From: Paramecium sonneborni
Taxonomy: Eukaryota; Ciliophora; Oligohymenophorea; Peniculida; Parameciidae
DNA: 64,000 nt
Reading direction: 5' to 3'
Assembly (NCBI GenBank): GCA_905182985.1
Contig: CAJJDN010000082.1
Coordinates: forward strand, 308,914 to 372,913
Position numbers and translations under genes: made by a program. This document shows, piece by piece, positions 24,019 through 35,224 of this stretch (within the stretch, counting starts at the first letter, position 1; the number at the start of each line of letters is the position of its first letter). The notes under the pieces were generated by a model that did no database searches, was not told where the DNA came from, and worked only from the letters and a program-made list of their open reading frames with translations.

Positions 24019-25855
24019 ATGAGACGATCAGCGTCTCTAGTAACAGTTCAACCTCAAATAGAATTAATACATTTTGAGAAAAATGCTTCCATGACCTAAA
24101 GCACGTTCTTTAAAACATTTACTGAGATGCCCTAAATGTATTAAATCGATTGATATAGGGCTGCATTCTCACATTAAGTTTCAAGAATACCATCTCCAAA
24201 GGAACGACTATAAGTTTAATTATAACACAATAAAAAACAAAGAGAAACTATCATAAACTAAAGTAGAGAGCGATTAGAAAATGCTATGAGTGAGGCATTG
24301 TCTTTAACTCAAAAGACAAAATTTAGAAATTATTAAAAACTAAAGCGTCGTGATTAATCTCCAAAAAAGGCTATGGAATTAAAGCCATAGCAAAAGGGTA
24401 TAAAGTTTATGATTATAATAAGTGTTCTAGCTTCCAAAATTGGATGCGCCAATAGAATAAGTCATGGACCATCCTAATCAACTTACATTCTACTTTGAAT
24501 CACAACGTCTCACAAGAGATATAAGAACATTCAAACCATCATTTACAGAATAGGCTGCATTTACATTATTTAATGATCAATTATATTTATATGGAGGAAT
24601 TGGAGGAGATGGTGTTAGAAATCAAATGCTGAAATATGACATAAGTAAATAAAATGATTATTTCTAAGAGTTTTAGATCTGGCAAGTTGTATAAGGAAAT
24701 GGAGATCATCCAAAATAAGGAAGAGCAGGTTTATCTGTGGTTTAATATAAGAATAAATTCTTCTATTTTGGAGGATGCGGATAATTTAATCCAAAATTGA
24801 AACTAAGAGAATGTACAAATTCTATTTATGAATACACGGTAAGTACTATGAATTGGGAAAAGGTGCATCCTTAAGGAGATTACATAGAACCAAGAAGATA
24901 ACATAGAGCTTGTTTAATTGGTCCAAAATGGATGCTCATTTATGGAGGGATTAACTCTAATGAAGAAGTTCTATCTGATACTGCTATTTTCAATATGGAA
25001 AAGTAGGTGTGGAAATTATTTAAGGTCAAATCTCCTCCTGTAAGTTGTCATGCCATAGTTAATATCTCATCTCAAGGCAAATTCTAAGAAACTATACCTA
25101 CTGACATTATGCCATTAGATAATATTTATTCTTTTGGAGGAAAAGATGCTGATGGAAATTCTGTTAATTATGTACGTAAATTGACTTATTGTTCCTCCAA
25201 TAATACTCCACTATCATGGGATATTGTTGAGACAACAGGTAAAGGACCATATCCTATGCATAATCACACTATGGAATATCTTAGAAAAGTATAAGGCATT
25301 GCTGTTATTGGTGGCCTCAGAGATTTTATTGTTAATGGCACATTGGAATCTGATGAATATTTCATCTTTTATCCTAATTTTAATCTCTGGCAATAGGTTA
25401 TTGCTGAAGGTCTTAAAATTCCTCGTTGTGCTCATTCTACTGTTTTACTCAGCTCTAAAATTGCAGTCTTTGGTGGAATAGGTAGCGAACGATATCTTGA
25501 ACCTGATGTAGGATTTATTGAGACTGATTAATAATAAGTTTTATCTCGCAACACTAAAGATAGAATTATGCAAGATATTACTCCTACTATTGAAGAACCA
25601 TCTAAACAAGAATATTCTCTAAGAAAGAAAAGATCAATATTTTATGAGGAATCTGATGTCTCAGATGGATATAAACCTTTTAAAATAACTCTTCGAAAAA
25701 CTACCTAACTAAGAAGATCCTACCTTCCAAATCCATAAAGAAAACAAGTATTAATACGCTATGATATCATGATTGGATTTGTTAAAAAAGTCATTCATGA
25801 AAATTTACACATACTCTAAAATTTTGATAAATATTTAGAAAGAAAATTAATCTGA
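24019..25855 (+). CDS. Kelch-repeat beta-propeller protein
   Basis: 596 aa. An N-terminal polar, helical region (about 110 residues) is followed by Kelch repeats marked by paired glycines: LYLYGGIGGDG, FFYFGGCG, MLIYGGINSN, IYSFGGKDADG, IAVIGGLRDF, IAVFGGIGSE, each with a downstream W. Six blades are visible, forming a protein-interaction propeller. The C-terminal about 110 residues are basic and charged. Introns are 24138-24158 (21 nt, TAG) and 24398-24422 (25 nt, AAG); the second is required to connect the N-terminal helix to the first repeat. No BTB or F-box domain seen, so the function is a scaffold of unknown partner. Confidence 0.88.
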
Positions 25856-25861
25856 TTATTA

Positions 25862-26232
25862 TCATATTAATAAGTGTTTTCTTTAATCCAATGGTGATGA
25901 TAATGAACTATAAGATTTACTTGCTAATTTGAAGTTGCTATGACCAATTCTTATATTCAATCGACTGAAACTTCTAGGAGTAATTTTTGGTTGTTTAGAG
26001 TCCTCATTATCTGAGTAAGTGCATGCTATTTCGAGAAGGTTCTATTTAAGTCTACTAGGATCTTTTGTGAGTTCTTGAATTTGAGGATCCCACTAAACAA
26101 TCATATCTATTTCATTCAATTTTACTCCATACCTTTAATTCTCCCTCTCTAGTAATGAGTTATCTCATTTTATTTATGCATGCAATAAACTGCATAGAAC
26201 AGTTTTCCCTAAATTGTTTCAAACTTCTCCAT
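25862..26232 (-). CDS. Hypothetical small protein (114 aa)
   Basis: ATG (complement of 26230-26232, MEKFETIQGKLFYAVYCMHK) to TGA (complement of 25862-25864), with one intron at 26107-26132 (26 nt, GTA..TAG) that restores frame to IVQWDPQIQELTKDPSRLKQ. The C-terminal half is Ser/Arg-rich. The open frame continues upstream of the ATG, so a longer N-terminus is possible. No domain recognised. Its 3' end is 6 bp from the Kelch stop (convergent). Confidence 0.5.
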
Positions 26233-26375
26233 TTAATTTTAATGACTAATATTTGGAATAAAAATGAAATAATCACTCCGATGTCTGAGTACAATTTACT
26301 CTACGTATACACCTTATTTTATCCTAGTAATATAACAAGCACGTGAATCAAGTCTAAAATATCAAAGAATAGCCA

Positions 26376-27023
26376 ATGAATGTAGAGAAACCATTTCATA
26401 AGAAAAAACTCAAACCTTCTACATCCAAAAAATTACTAGAAATCAAACATCCAGAAAACACAGAAAATAAAATATTGGTTTAAAAAATCTTAACAATTAA
26501 TAACTAACCTTCAGCCTATGCTTTAAATGACGATCTACCTATTAAACCATCTAATTTGGGATAGAAAATACTAGAAATGAGAAAATTAATTGAAGATAAT
26601 GAAGTATTAAATTAAAATAACTTTAAGGGAATCGAAAAGAGAATTAAATAGACTAGCAGTGTTATCAATTTTGATAAAATAAAATAAGAATACAAGAAAA
26701 ATAAAATATATTTAAAGAATCTCACTGCATGTTCTCGACGAATCTATAATTGTTTTGTTCCAAGAGCTCAAGTTCCAGTGGAAGTAAAAAAGAAAAAGAA
26801 AGTTAATGAAAAGAAATAGCAGTTATAAGATCTGAAACGATTGTAGTAATAATAACCTGATGAGGAAAAAGAGAAAAAGCATGTTTAATAAATAGAGGAA
26901 TCTAATGTTAATGAAGTTTAGCAATTGAAAAGCAAATCAAACTTAGATCAAGATAAATTAATATATTAACTTAATGAATTAAAATTAAAAGAAGACTGTT
27001 CAGAACAATCAGAGGATGATTGA
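26376..27023 (+). CDS. Hypothetical charged helical protein (215 aa)
   Basis: Single exon from ATG 26376 (MNVEKPFHKKKLKPSTSKKL) to TGA 27021-27023. It is highly basic in the middle (VKKKKKVNEKKQQLQDLKRL) and acidic at the end (KEDCSEQSEDD), with a probable coiled coil at about residues 145-205. No TM segment or catalytic motif. Lys runs could be a nuclear localisation signal. The stop abuts, with zero spacing, the stop of the convergent SAM-domain gene (TGATCA at 27021-27026). Confidence 0.6.
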
Positions 27024-27851
27024 TCAATTATTTAATAAACTAGAAGTTAAGAATTCATTGAATTATTCTGCATAATTTGGTTATTGCAATTAATCCTCTT
27101 CTATTACACTTTCGATAGTATTTGTACTGCATCCCTTCACTGAATCGTTTGCATCTATACTACAAGATTGAGAACAATAGTAATTATCATAAACAACACA
27201 GCCATCATTCTTGTAAAATTTCTTGTTGCATTTTGAACATTTGATCATATATTCTTAATTAAATTAAATCAGACATTATTAGCTACAAAAATTTCTTCCA
27301 TTACAATTAATTTCTGTATCGTCAAAAATTTTATAACACAACCAACATGCTAATTTTGCTTAATTACATTATACTCCACTTACTGAAACACTTACTCTAC
27401 TTTAGCAGAAGCTGTCTTCTTGCATTTATTGTAGATTTTCAGGGATTTCTTTTAAAGCTCTCATTATTTTAATTTAATGGCCTGGTAATATGCCCATTTC
27501 TCTTAACTATTACACAGTGATATTCTCTCTAAATAAGAAATTAAAAATACTTAAACTTTGAATTGTGTAATTTTAAAATTTTTCTTTATATTGCAACAAT
27601 CCTATTTAGGTAATAAATATTTCAATATCTTTGTCTATTGCTGGTGTTTTGATAGATTTTTCTAAAGGTTGTAATTTAGCAGATGTTGGTCTAATAGTGG
27701 TGGGAATTGTTTTTTTTTCAAAACTATTTTTTTTTTGAAGTAAATTTTGAGTGTAATTTCTTAAACCTTTATCAATTTTAGCTGCTTTCCATCTAGTACC
27801 ATTTTATCCAATAGGTTTTTCAGATTCCCTTTTAAATTTTTCTTATTGCAT
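27024..27851 (-). CDS. SAM-domain protein with C-terminal Cys-rich zinc-binding region
   Basis: 275 aa, single exon. The N-terminal 75 residues are basic/polar. A sterile-alpha-motif-like domain follows (about residues 85-150: IEIFITQIGLLQYKEKFQN, then LREMGILPGHQIKIMRALKE, the hallmark of SAM helix 5). The C-terminal third has two Cys clusters, CWLCYKIF..CNGRNFCSQQC and CSKCNKKF..CVVYDNYYCSQSC, each able to bind zinc in a C-x2-C..C-x3/4-C pattern. SAM domains usually mediate protein or RNA interaction. The combination is not one I can name. Start ATG is the complement of 27849-27851; a TGA lies upstream in frame. Confidence 0.72.
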
Positions 27852-28087
27852 AATAATTTTAAGTTGTTATAATTATTCTTCCTAAAGGAGTGATTAGAAG
27901 GATAATTACCATATGTTTAGTTTCTTTCTCTAAAAGTTAAGTATTTTATGTCAACTAACTTGGTTTTTTTTTATTTGAGATACTTCTTAACTACATTAAT
28001 TATAATTATTAGTTTAGGATATTTAAGCAATAAAATTTATGGCATGGATATATAAATAAAAATAAGAAAAAAATCTTTTTATCAAAA

Positions 28088-29086
28088 ATGTCTCAAAGAC
28101 CACCAGTCCCATCAAGTAAAAATAATGATTTCTATATTTTAAGATCAACCTCCTCAACAACCATAAGCACCATAATTTGCTCCATAATATGCACCATAAT
28201 ATGCTCCATAATTTGCTGCTCCTTAATATGCTCCTGCACCATTAGCTACATATCCAGCATAATTTGCTCCAACTACATATGCCCCTGCATACGCTCCAGT
28301 TGCTCCATTAACATACAGTGTTGCTAGACCAGCTGCCCCAGTTGTTGCTTAACCAGTTGTTGCTCAACCAGTTATTGCTTAACCAGTTGTATAAGCCCCA
28401 GTTTTACAATAATCAGTAATTGCCTAACCTGTCGTTTAACAATCAGTTCATGTAAGAAAAAAATTCAAATTTAAATTAGGCAACAATCAAAGGAGAATCA
28501 AGAATTGAATATGTTCCTTACTAAAAAGCTGTTATGGAATATGAAGAATAAGAAGTCGTTTAATATGTCCCAAGAGAAAGAAAGGTTACAGATTATTATG
28601 CAGTCGAATATTAAACAGAATATGTCCCATAAGTATTCTAAGAAAAATACACAGGTATTTTCTTATCATTATAATTTATTAGAATACGTCCCAGTCGATA
28701 GATATCAAGAAAGAGTTGAATACTATCCAGTTGAAAGATAAGTTGTTCATGTACTTTTTAAATTTATTCATTTCTAGTAATAAGTTGTTTAACAACCAGT
28801 CGTTTAATAAGTTGTTTAATAACCAGTTGTTTAATAAGTGGTCTAATAACCTGTTGTTTAAGCTGTTGCACCATAACCAGTTGTTTAATAATATGTACAA
28901 TAACCAGTTAGTGTTGTTTAACCAGTATAAACATATCCAGTTTAATATGCTCCTACTCAAATCGTTTCATCAAGAGTGATTCCTTCCTACCCAACATATC
29001 CCTAATATCCTTAATATCAACCAGCACCATAATAATAATAAGTTTAATAATAACCCCCAAGATCGAATTTGAACAATAACATATGA
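28088..29086 (+). CDS. Alveolin/articulin-like cytoskeletal protein
   Basis: 295 aa. The N-terminal part is Pro/Gln/Ala/Tyr-rich with repeats of APQFAPQYAPQ type. The central core reads RIEYVPYQKAVMEYEEQEVV, then DYYAVEYQTEYVPQVFQEKY and EYVPVDRYQERVEYYPVERQ. This V-P plus charged-residue pattern is typical of alveolins and articulins, which build the submembrane epiplasm of ciliates. The C-terminus has about six PVVQQ-type repeats and a Tyr/Pro/Gln tail. Introns are 28116-28143 (28 nt, AAG), 28452-28479 (28), 28655-28682 (28) and 28751-28777 (27). All four are needed for the frame. Confidence 0.8.
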
Positions 29087-29188
29087 TAAATTATAAGTAC
29101 ATCATAAAAAAATAATTTTGTTTTATTTGTTTTTTTTTGTTATTTAAGTTATGTTATGTTATGTACTAATAATGTATGTTATTATGAA

Positions 29189-31165
29189 TCATATTCTTTT
29201 TAATTAGTCAGGATTGGGTACTAATTCATTCTATAGGAAGGTATAACTGATGCAATTATTTCTAATCCATTCTTTCAATCTTTCCCTTTCTACAATGTTA
29301 GATTCTAATGCTCTAATATGATCATTATATCTATCATTAGTCAAAATTAATCCTCCCTTTTCTCTTGCAAATTGGATCATATAAGAGTCATCATAATTCC
29401 AATTTGGAACTCCATAAGCATACCCTTTGTTTTTCATCTCCAATAGTAATTTGACATCATCAGGCAATTTGTTGATATTATTTTTCTAAATAATATTTGT
29501 CTAAAAAAAATACATTAGATTCTTTCTTCTTGTTTATATCACTTTCGTTAAAACAAAAATCAGGTAAGATAATCATTACTTCATGTCCTTTCTTCACCCA
29601 AAATTCTAGAGCACATTTCAAACCTTAAGAACAAAACTTTGCAACTTAGGCTTATTCTTATCCATATCTCATAGCCACATTCATTCCATCAATTATTATA
29701 AGTTTCTTTATCAATTCCTTAGGAATGTCTTCTTCCCACTTTGGTTCCTTTGCAGTCTAAATTTAAATGCCATGTAATTATTATATTATTTATTCACAAA
29801 CATAAAATAATATAATTGAGGTCTAACTATCTTCCTCTTTATAAGTTGATGATTGTTATTTGAATGTCTATAGAACATGAGTATAACAAATGAATCCGAC
29901 TAAAGGCACTTCAAAAGGAAACAAAAATGTATGAAATTGCTCATTCAATAAAGATTAAAATTAGAATAAATCATTACTCTGGTTCTCTACCTAATATAAG
30001 TTCTATCTTGAATATAAAAAGATCTATGCTAATTTATCATTTAAAGAAGGAAATTCTGATAACAAATATGTACAAATCAAAGGTTAATCATACAAATAGT
30101 AGATAATTGGGATGACTAACTGCAAAAAGGTGACTGGAGGCACCTGATCTAAATTCTTCATGGAGTTCTAGAGTAGGTATTTTAATATAAAATCAAGTGA
30201 GTTTACATATAATCCATATACATATTTAATTGATTCTCTCACTAAATCATTATCTTTAATGTCTTACACAGTCTTTAATTAGAATGTATTTAGACAATGA
30301 TGCAAACCGAAATTTGTCATCATTATTACTTTTAAAAGCAATTAATATTGCTATTTATGATCACTATGAACATTTGTCTTAACAATTTTAAAATACTCTT
30401 ACAAATGTTAAAACATATTAGCCAATTAAGGTAATTCTTCAAAACCGATTTTAGTGAACTATATTATTTCTAAATTCATACAACAATCGTATTGAATCTT
30501 ATTAAATACACCATAAAAGCTCTTAAATATGTATCACGATCTAATTCACTTGCTGGCTTAATATGCCTAGCCCAATCATTATAGTGAGTTCTATTTATTT
30601 CAAAAACTTCATTCATATTTTCTTTGCAGTTGTAAGGTATTTATGCAAAATGAGCTTTTTGTAAACAACATGCTGCATTAAAAGTATCTTAAAATTATCT
30701 CATTAATGTAGCAATTAGAAAGTAATATTTCCCTTAAAATGGATAAATTGAAATTGCCTTATTATAGAATAAATCAGCAAATTTATAATTATCCTTTGGT
30801 TATTTATTCATCTTCTCTAATCTTCGACCAAGATGTTCATGTAATTCCCCTGCATAGCAATATAAATTAGCTAAAAATTATCTGAATTCGTTATCATTTT
30901 TCAAGCCTCCTAATTAATTTAATTAGGTCAAATTCTTAATAACAGATTTTAGGAAGTTTACACGAAGTTCGTAAAATGACTTAATTTCTTCATCAACATC
31001 AGGTGATATGCTTTTTAATTCGATATCAATTTATTGCTTAAGAATGTGCCACACCCTCTTATCAATTTACTTAGATTATTTTTCTAACTCTTACTTTAGC
31101 TATTGCGAAATTGATTCCAGATGAGATTAACTCTGTAGTTACTTGAAAAAATCTTTTTGTGTCAT
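29189..31165 (-). CDS. EST1/SMG-like TPR protein fused to a Zc3h12a-type NYN ribonuclease domain
   Basis: 641 aa. The N-terminal half carries an EST1/SMG5-7 14-3-3-like TPR fold: LANLYCYAGELHEHLGRRLE, FADLFYNKAISIYPFQGKYY (family: A..Y..A..L.P..G..Y), then NAACCLQKAHFAQIPYNCKEN. The C-terminal about 170 residues are an NYN/PIN RNase like Zc3h12a: LIIIDGMNVAMRYGQ (first catalytic Asp), LPDF, then NYDDSYMIQFAREKGGLILTN, LTNDRYNDHI (further acidic sites) and a closing FLQNELVPNPDQL. The frame is continuous with introns 30459-30481 (23 nt, TAG) and 29486-29513 (28 nt, TAG). Start MTQKDFF is the complement of 31163-31165. Likely role in mRNA decay. SMG6 has EST1 plus PIN, so this is an analogous arrangement. 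Confidence 0.82.
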
Positions 31166-31324
31166 CACAATTCAATTCGTGAAGTGCAAAGACAACCGAG
31201 GGTTTTTCTTTATTTCTAATATGTAGATTAATAATACTTCAATTTATCTAATAACTCTTTGAATTTGTTATATAAACTACTCTATGTTTCAACATTCATA
31301 AATTAAATAATTTTATAAACAATT

Positions 31325-31861
31325 ATGATAAGTTAATCTGAACTTTAGAATGAAATTAAACAATTCATAAAAGAATCTAATTGGAATTAGGTTGTGCAAG
31401 AATAAATAAGTTAATTTGAAGCCTTCTTACCAACTAATCCTTGGCTATTTGTATAAGAATAACCAACTAATTTAGCACATTATCTCTATTTTTTAACTAC
31501 AAATAATCAATCTAAACAATAATTATAATCTATGCTCTATTAGCTTTTAGTTGAATAATACCAATTAACTAAAATCAAAAGATCTTACTTAATAACTAGT
31601 TTTACTTTGCTATTTATTCCACACAATCTGGCATTGTTACAAAAATACATAGTTGAAAATTATGATGAAATGTTAACAATAGACAAGGCTGTTTAAATAA
31701 TTATTTGGACTATAAGATTGCGAGAATTGCATGAATTAGCTGAGTAGATGAAGAAAGTGAGTCCTATTACTATGAATATTTTGTAATAATTTGAAACACA
31801 ATTAAACAATTCAAATGAGCAATATAGTTTTGATTTATTAATTTAACAGTTAAAAAAATGA
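31325..31861 (+). CDS. Hypothetical protein (178 aa)
   Basis: Single exon from ATG 31325 (MISQSELQNEIKQFIKESNW) to TGA 31859-31861. It is predicted all-helical, Leu/Gln-rich, with a few hydrophobic patches (SYLITSFTLLFIPHNLALLQ) that look like buried helices rather than a TM. No family recognised. The stop overlaps the ATG of the kinase downstream (ATGA at 31858-31861), so the two may be one gene with a cryptic splice or an unusually tight pair. Confidence 0.55.
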
Positions 31862-33353
31862 TTGAATAATATAAGGTTCATGAATAGATTGGACAAGGTG
31901 AATTTGGAAAAGTCTATAGAGCAACCAATCTTCTTACTTAATCAGTAGTTGCCATTAAAAGTGTTGATGTAGCTAAATTTAATGAAACACCAAAATTACT
32001 TGAATTAAGCATGCAAGAGATAGAAGTACTCTAAAAACTTTAGCATTGCTAATATGTTGTTAAGTTCATTGAATTAATTAAAACCTCTCATCAATATCAT
32101 TTCGTATATGAATATTGTTCAGGTGGTCCTCTTGACAAATTGTTATTATTATAAGGACATTTTACAGAAAGAAAATCCTTAGAGATCGTTTATCAATTAA
32201 TTTAAGCATTTAAAGTTCTAAGAGAAAATTCTATAATTCATCGAGATTTAAAACCTTCAAATATTTTAATTCATAATGGAATTTATAAATTAGCAGATTT
32301 TGGATTTTGTAAACCCATAAAGAATGATGTCACTGCCACTATGTTAGGTTCTCCAATATATATGGCTCCAGAAGTACTAAGAGGACTTTCCTATAATAGT
32401 AAGGCAGATATTTGGAGTCTTGGAGCAGTATTGTATGAATTATTAATTGGCAAATGTCCATTCGAAGAAAAATCTATTGCTAAATTAATTACTGCATAAG
32501 ATGAAACGGATTGGATGATACCTCCTTAATTTCATTTTACTAAACAAACAATCACTTTACTCAAATCTATGCTCATTAAAGATCCCAATAAACGTTGCAC
32601 TTGGGAATATCTATTTAAAATACCATTAAAAAGTGATGGAGAGTTTAGTGGAGATTTAGAAATTTATTTAGATAAACCAGAATAAAATGTTTTATAACCT
32701 TCCAATAGTAATACTAATAATGTAAGTATCTTACAAGAAATTGTTAATGAACGATGCAAAGTTTAATTTATGTGTTAAACTGCTCATTCTATTTTAGAAT
32801 AGTCATAAAATAAAGAATCTCCTTTAATTGCATACTATCTTTTATTATTAGCTAATAATAGAGGATAACAATTGTTAAGTGTGATTAAAAATTAATGCAC
32901 CACTGCAACTGAATATTTTAGTTTAAATAAACTATCAATACATTTAAAGTAATCACAAGATAATAGATTATCATCCAACTTTGAATTTACAAGATTAGTT
33001 GAAACTATTATGAAAGAAGTTGATTAATTGACCATTGGATTAAAAGAATATAAAATTATATTGGATGGTTAATCTTTAGATATCAAAGATAATTATAGAT
33101 AAAATATTAAAAATTATGTTAACTAAATCAAATAATCTAATTATATAGCCTTCTTAGATACTAATTAAGAGAAAAACCTTTTAACTCATTGTGTATAAGT
33201 TTTAGATGCATTATAAGTAGACAAATTTATGAATTCTAATATTGGTATAAATATTTAATTAAAAATTATTTAGACCCAACTATGGATGCTTATTTAGAAA
33301 TTAGATCTATGACCAAGAAATAGTTATTAGATAGATTTGATACTTTATTATGA
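31858..33353 (+). CDS. Serine/threonine protein kinase, ULK/ATG1-like
   Basis: 488 aa. The kinase domain starts at residue 1: IGQGEFGKVYRA (Gly loop), VAIKSVDV (Lys), YEYCSGGPLDKLL, HRDLKPSNIL (catalytic loop), LADFGFCK (DFG), MLGSPIYMAPEVLRG and DIWSLGAVLYELLIGKCPFE. The order and CSGGPL/GSPIYMAPEVL wording resemble ULK/Fused kinases, which act in autophagy or ciliary signalling. The C-terminal 220 residues are helical and unassigned. One intron, 33245-33273 (29 nt, GTA..TAG), leads to the last exon ending DRFDTLL. All catalytic residues are present. Confidence 0.88.
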
Positions 33354-34306
33354 TTTATTTAATCTGTTTGTTATTCATAAATTAATTTTATTCTAATTAT
33401 TATAAATTTTTTACTCTTATTTTAATAAAATAAGGGTTAATTAAATGAAATTACTAAGTATTTATAAATTTTTAAGAAATAATTTATGAGAAATTATAAA
33501 AAGAGATGACCTTTTGCAGTACAGTACGCATCGTTTTTTATAAACAAAATCATAATTGGGGTTGAAAATTTTGATTAAAGATTCTTTTAAGAGACAGTAT
33601 AGAATAAGTTAAAAAGTGTTTGAAAACTTTGAAGTTCAATAAATAGATCATTATAGATAGTTATATTAAATTATTGGTTAAGTTTATAAATGTAATAAAA
33701 AAAATTTAAACAATAAAACTCATAAAATAATTATTCTAGAGGTAAACTGTTTTAGTGACTTTAAAATATTTAAATTATTTACTATATATAGAGTTTATAT
33801 TCAACATTTCCTATGAGTATATTATCAGAACTTTTAAAAAAAATGAAAATAAGACATATATTAATAAATATATTCAACAATGAATAATTATAAAATATTT
33901 TTTTATTAATTTTTCTATATAAGCACTTGTATAAATATTTTTAATAATCAAATTGTAATCAACATAAGAACTAAATATAATATTTAAAAATACCATTCAA
34001 TATCCAATTCAATTAAAAAGTATTGACACAGATATTATGATTCCCTATTAATTTAATTAAATATTATATTAAAATTCTTCCGCAAAGTTTTCTTTGTTCC
34101 TAATTTGTGGATTTATGGTTTCTCAAGTTGTATATTGTTTTGAGTTGCAAAGAGGATGCATAATTTTCCTTCATTAATTGAATGATTCTCTCTAATGCCT
34201 TTGTTGGGAAATTCTTAATTAATTTTACTTTTGAAACAACATTTATTAAAATAATAGGAATAAATATTTATTTTATTCTTTTATAATGAAAATCATGCAC
34301 AAAAAA
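33354..34306. other. Convergent intergenic region, no gene seen
   Basis: About 950 bp of AT-rich sequence between the kinase and the sterol isomerase gene. No convincing frame on either strand. It is one of the longest spacers of the window. Confidence 0.5.
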
Positions 34307-35009
34307 TCATTTGTTCTTTAGTTTAGATACTTAAGGCTTGATCAATAATTCTAATCTCTTATAAGATTTAATGATTTCTTTAATTGGCTACCAGATCCAA
34401 ATAGAATCACAAAACACAAAAGAAAACCAGAAAAAGAAAAGGTTAAAAATAGAGAATGTAAAGCAACCTTCAGGTCCACATTATTCAATAAAACCAGCCC
34501 AAATAGGTTAAGCACAAAATACTACTGTTCCACATATTTGGAATGATGAAACTACAAGAATCAAAACTTCTCGTAATAACTTTATAATATTATTGAAATA
34601 GATACATTATGTTCTAATTTAGTTGACTTATAAAGTAATGCAATGACTATACACAATGGTCCCATAACAAAAGTTTCACCAATAGACACAATAGCAACCA
34701 TTTTGTCATCTCTTAGGAATCTTGCGTCCATTTGAGAATATAAGTAATGAGTTCTAGATTTATAATTCTAAATTAATACGTCTTAGAATATTCAAAATAA
34801 GCAGCCAAACCATCCATATACAAATGAATAAGATATCCATTTACTAAAAACCACCAATAGGTGAAACCCAAACCTTTACGATAATTATAGAAGTGTGTAA
34901 TTAAGGCAAAAATGAATAATGTACCAGCGACAGAATGACCAACTAAATCATTAGAGGAGACTTCTGCTAATTTTTCAAATGTAAATGTATATCTTGAATT
35001 GGATCCCAT
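34307..35009 (-). CDS. EBP-family (emopamil-binding / EXPERA) sterol isomerase-like protein
   Basis: 216 aa multi-TM protein. Conserved residues of 3-beta-hydroxysteroid-delta8,delta7-isomerase are visible: GHSVAGTLFIFALI (TM1), WWFLVNGYLIHLYMDG (family: W..NG.IHL..E/DG), then DARFLRDDK and IGETFVMGPLCIVI (E....GP), and a later TM pair. Introns are 34754-34779 (26 nt, TAG) and 34580-34605 (26 nt, AAG); the AAG one joins KLEHN to LLREVLILVV. The protein would act in the endoplasmic reticulum in sterol (or hopanoid-like) double-bond isomerisation. A non-catalytic EXPERA protein is the alternative. Start MGSNSRYTFTFEKL. Confidence 0.82.
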
Positions 35010-35224
35010 TTTAATTAAATAATATTATTTAAAATATCTGATAATATTTGAATTGGATTTATACCTAATATTCTTAAATATAATAATGAGCAGAATTTTA
35101 GTTTTTAGAAATGTTTATACTCTTAATGATATCGAATTTTTATTTTATTTATTTGTTTATTCAATTCATTTGAATATTCTGAATTTAGAAATGATTATAT
35201 TGAATAAGATTAATAAAATTAGTT

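Noticed and set aside
28679..28960. 93-aa minus-strand frame rich in N, L and W repeats
   Set aside because: Antisense of the PVVQQ repeats of the alveolin-like gene; repetitive shadow.
29890..30147. Plus-strand frame MNPTKGTSKGNKNNKS.. that closes with a 36-nt GTA..TAG intron
   Set aside because: It is fully antisense to the EST1-NYN gene, whose minus-strand frame is continuous here and matches the family. The plus frame is a shadow.
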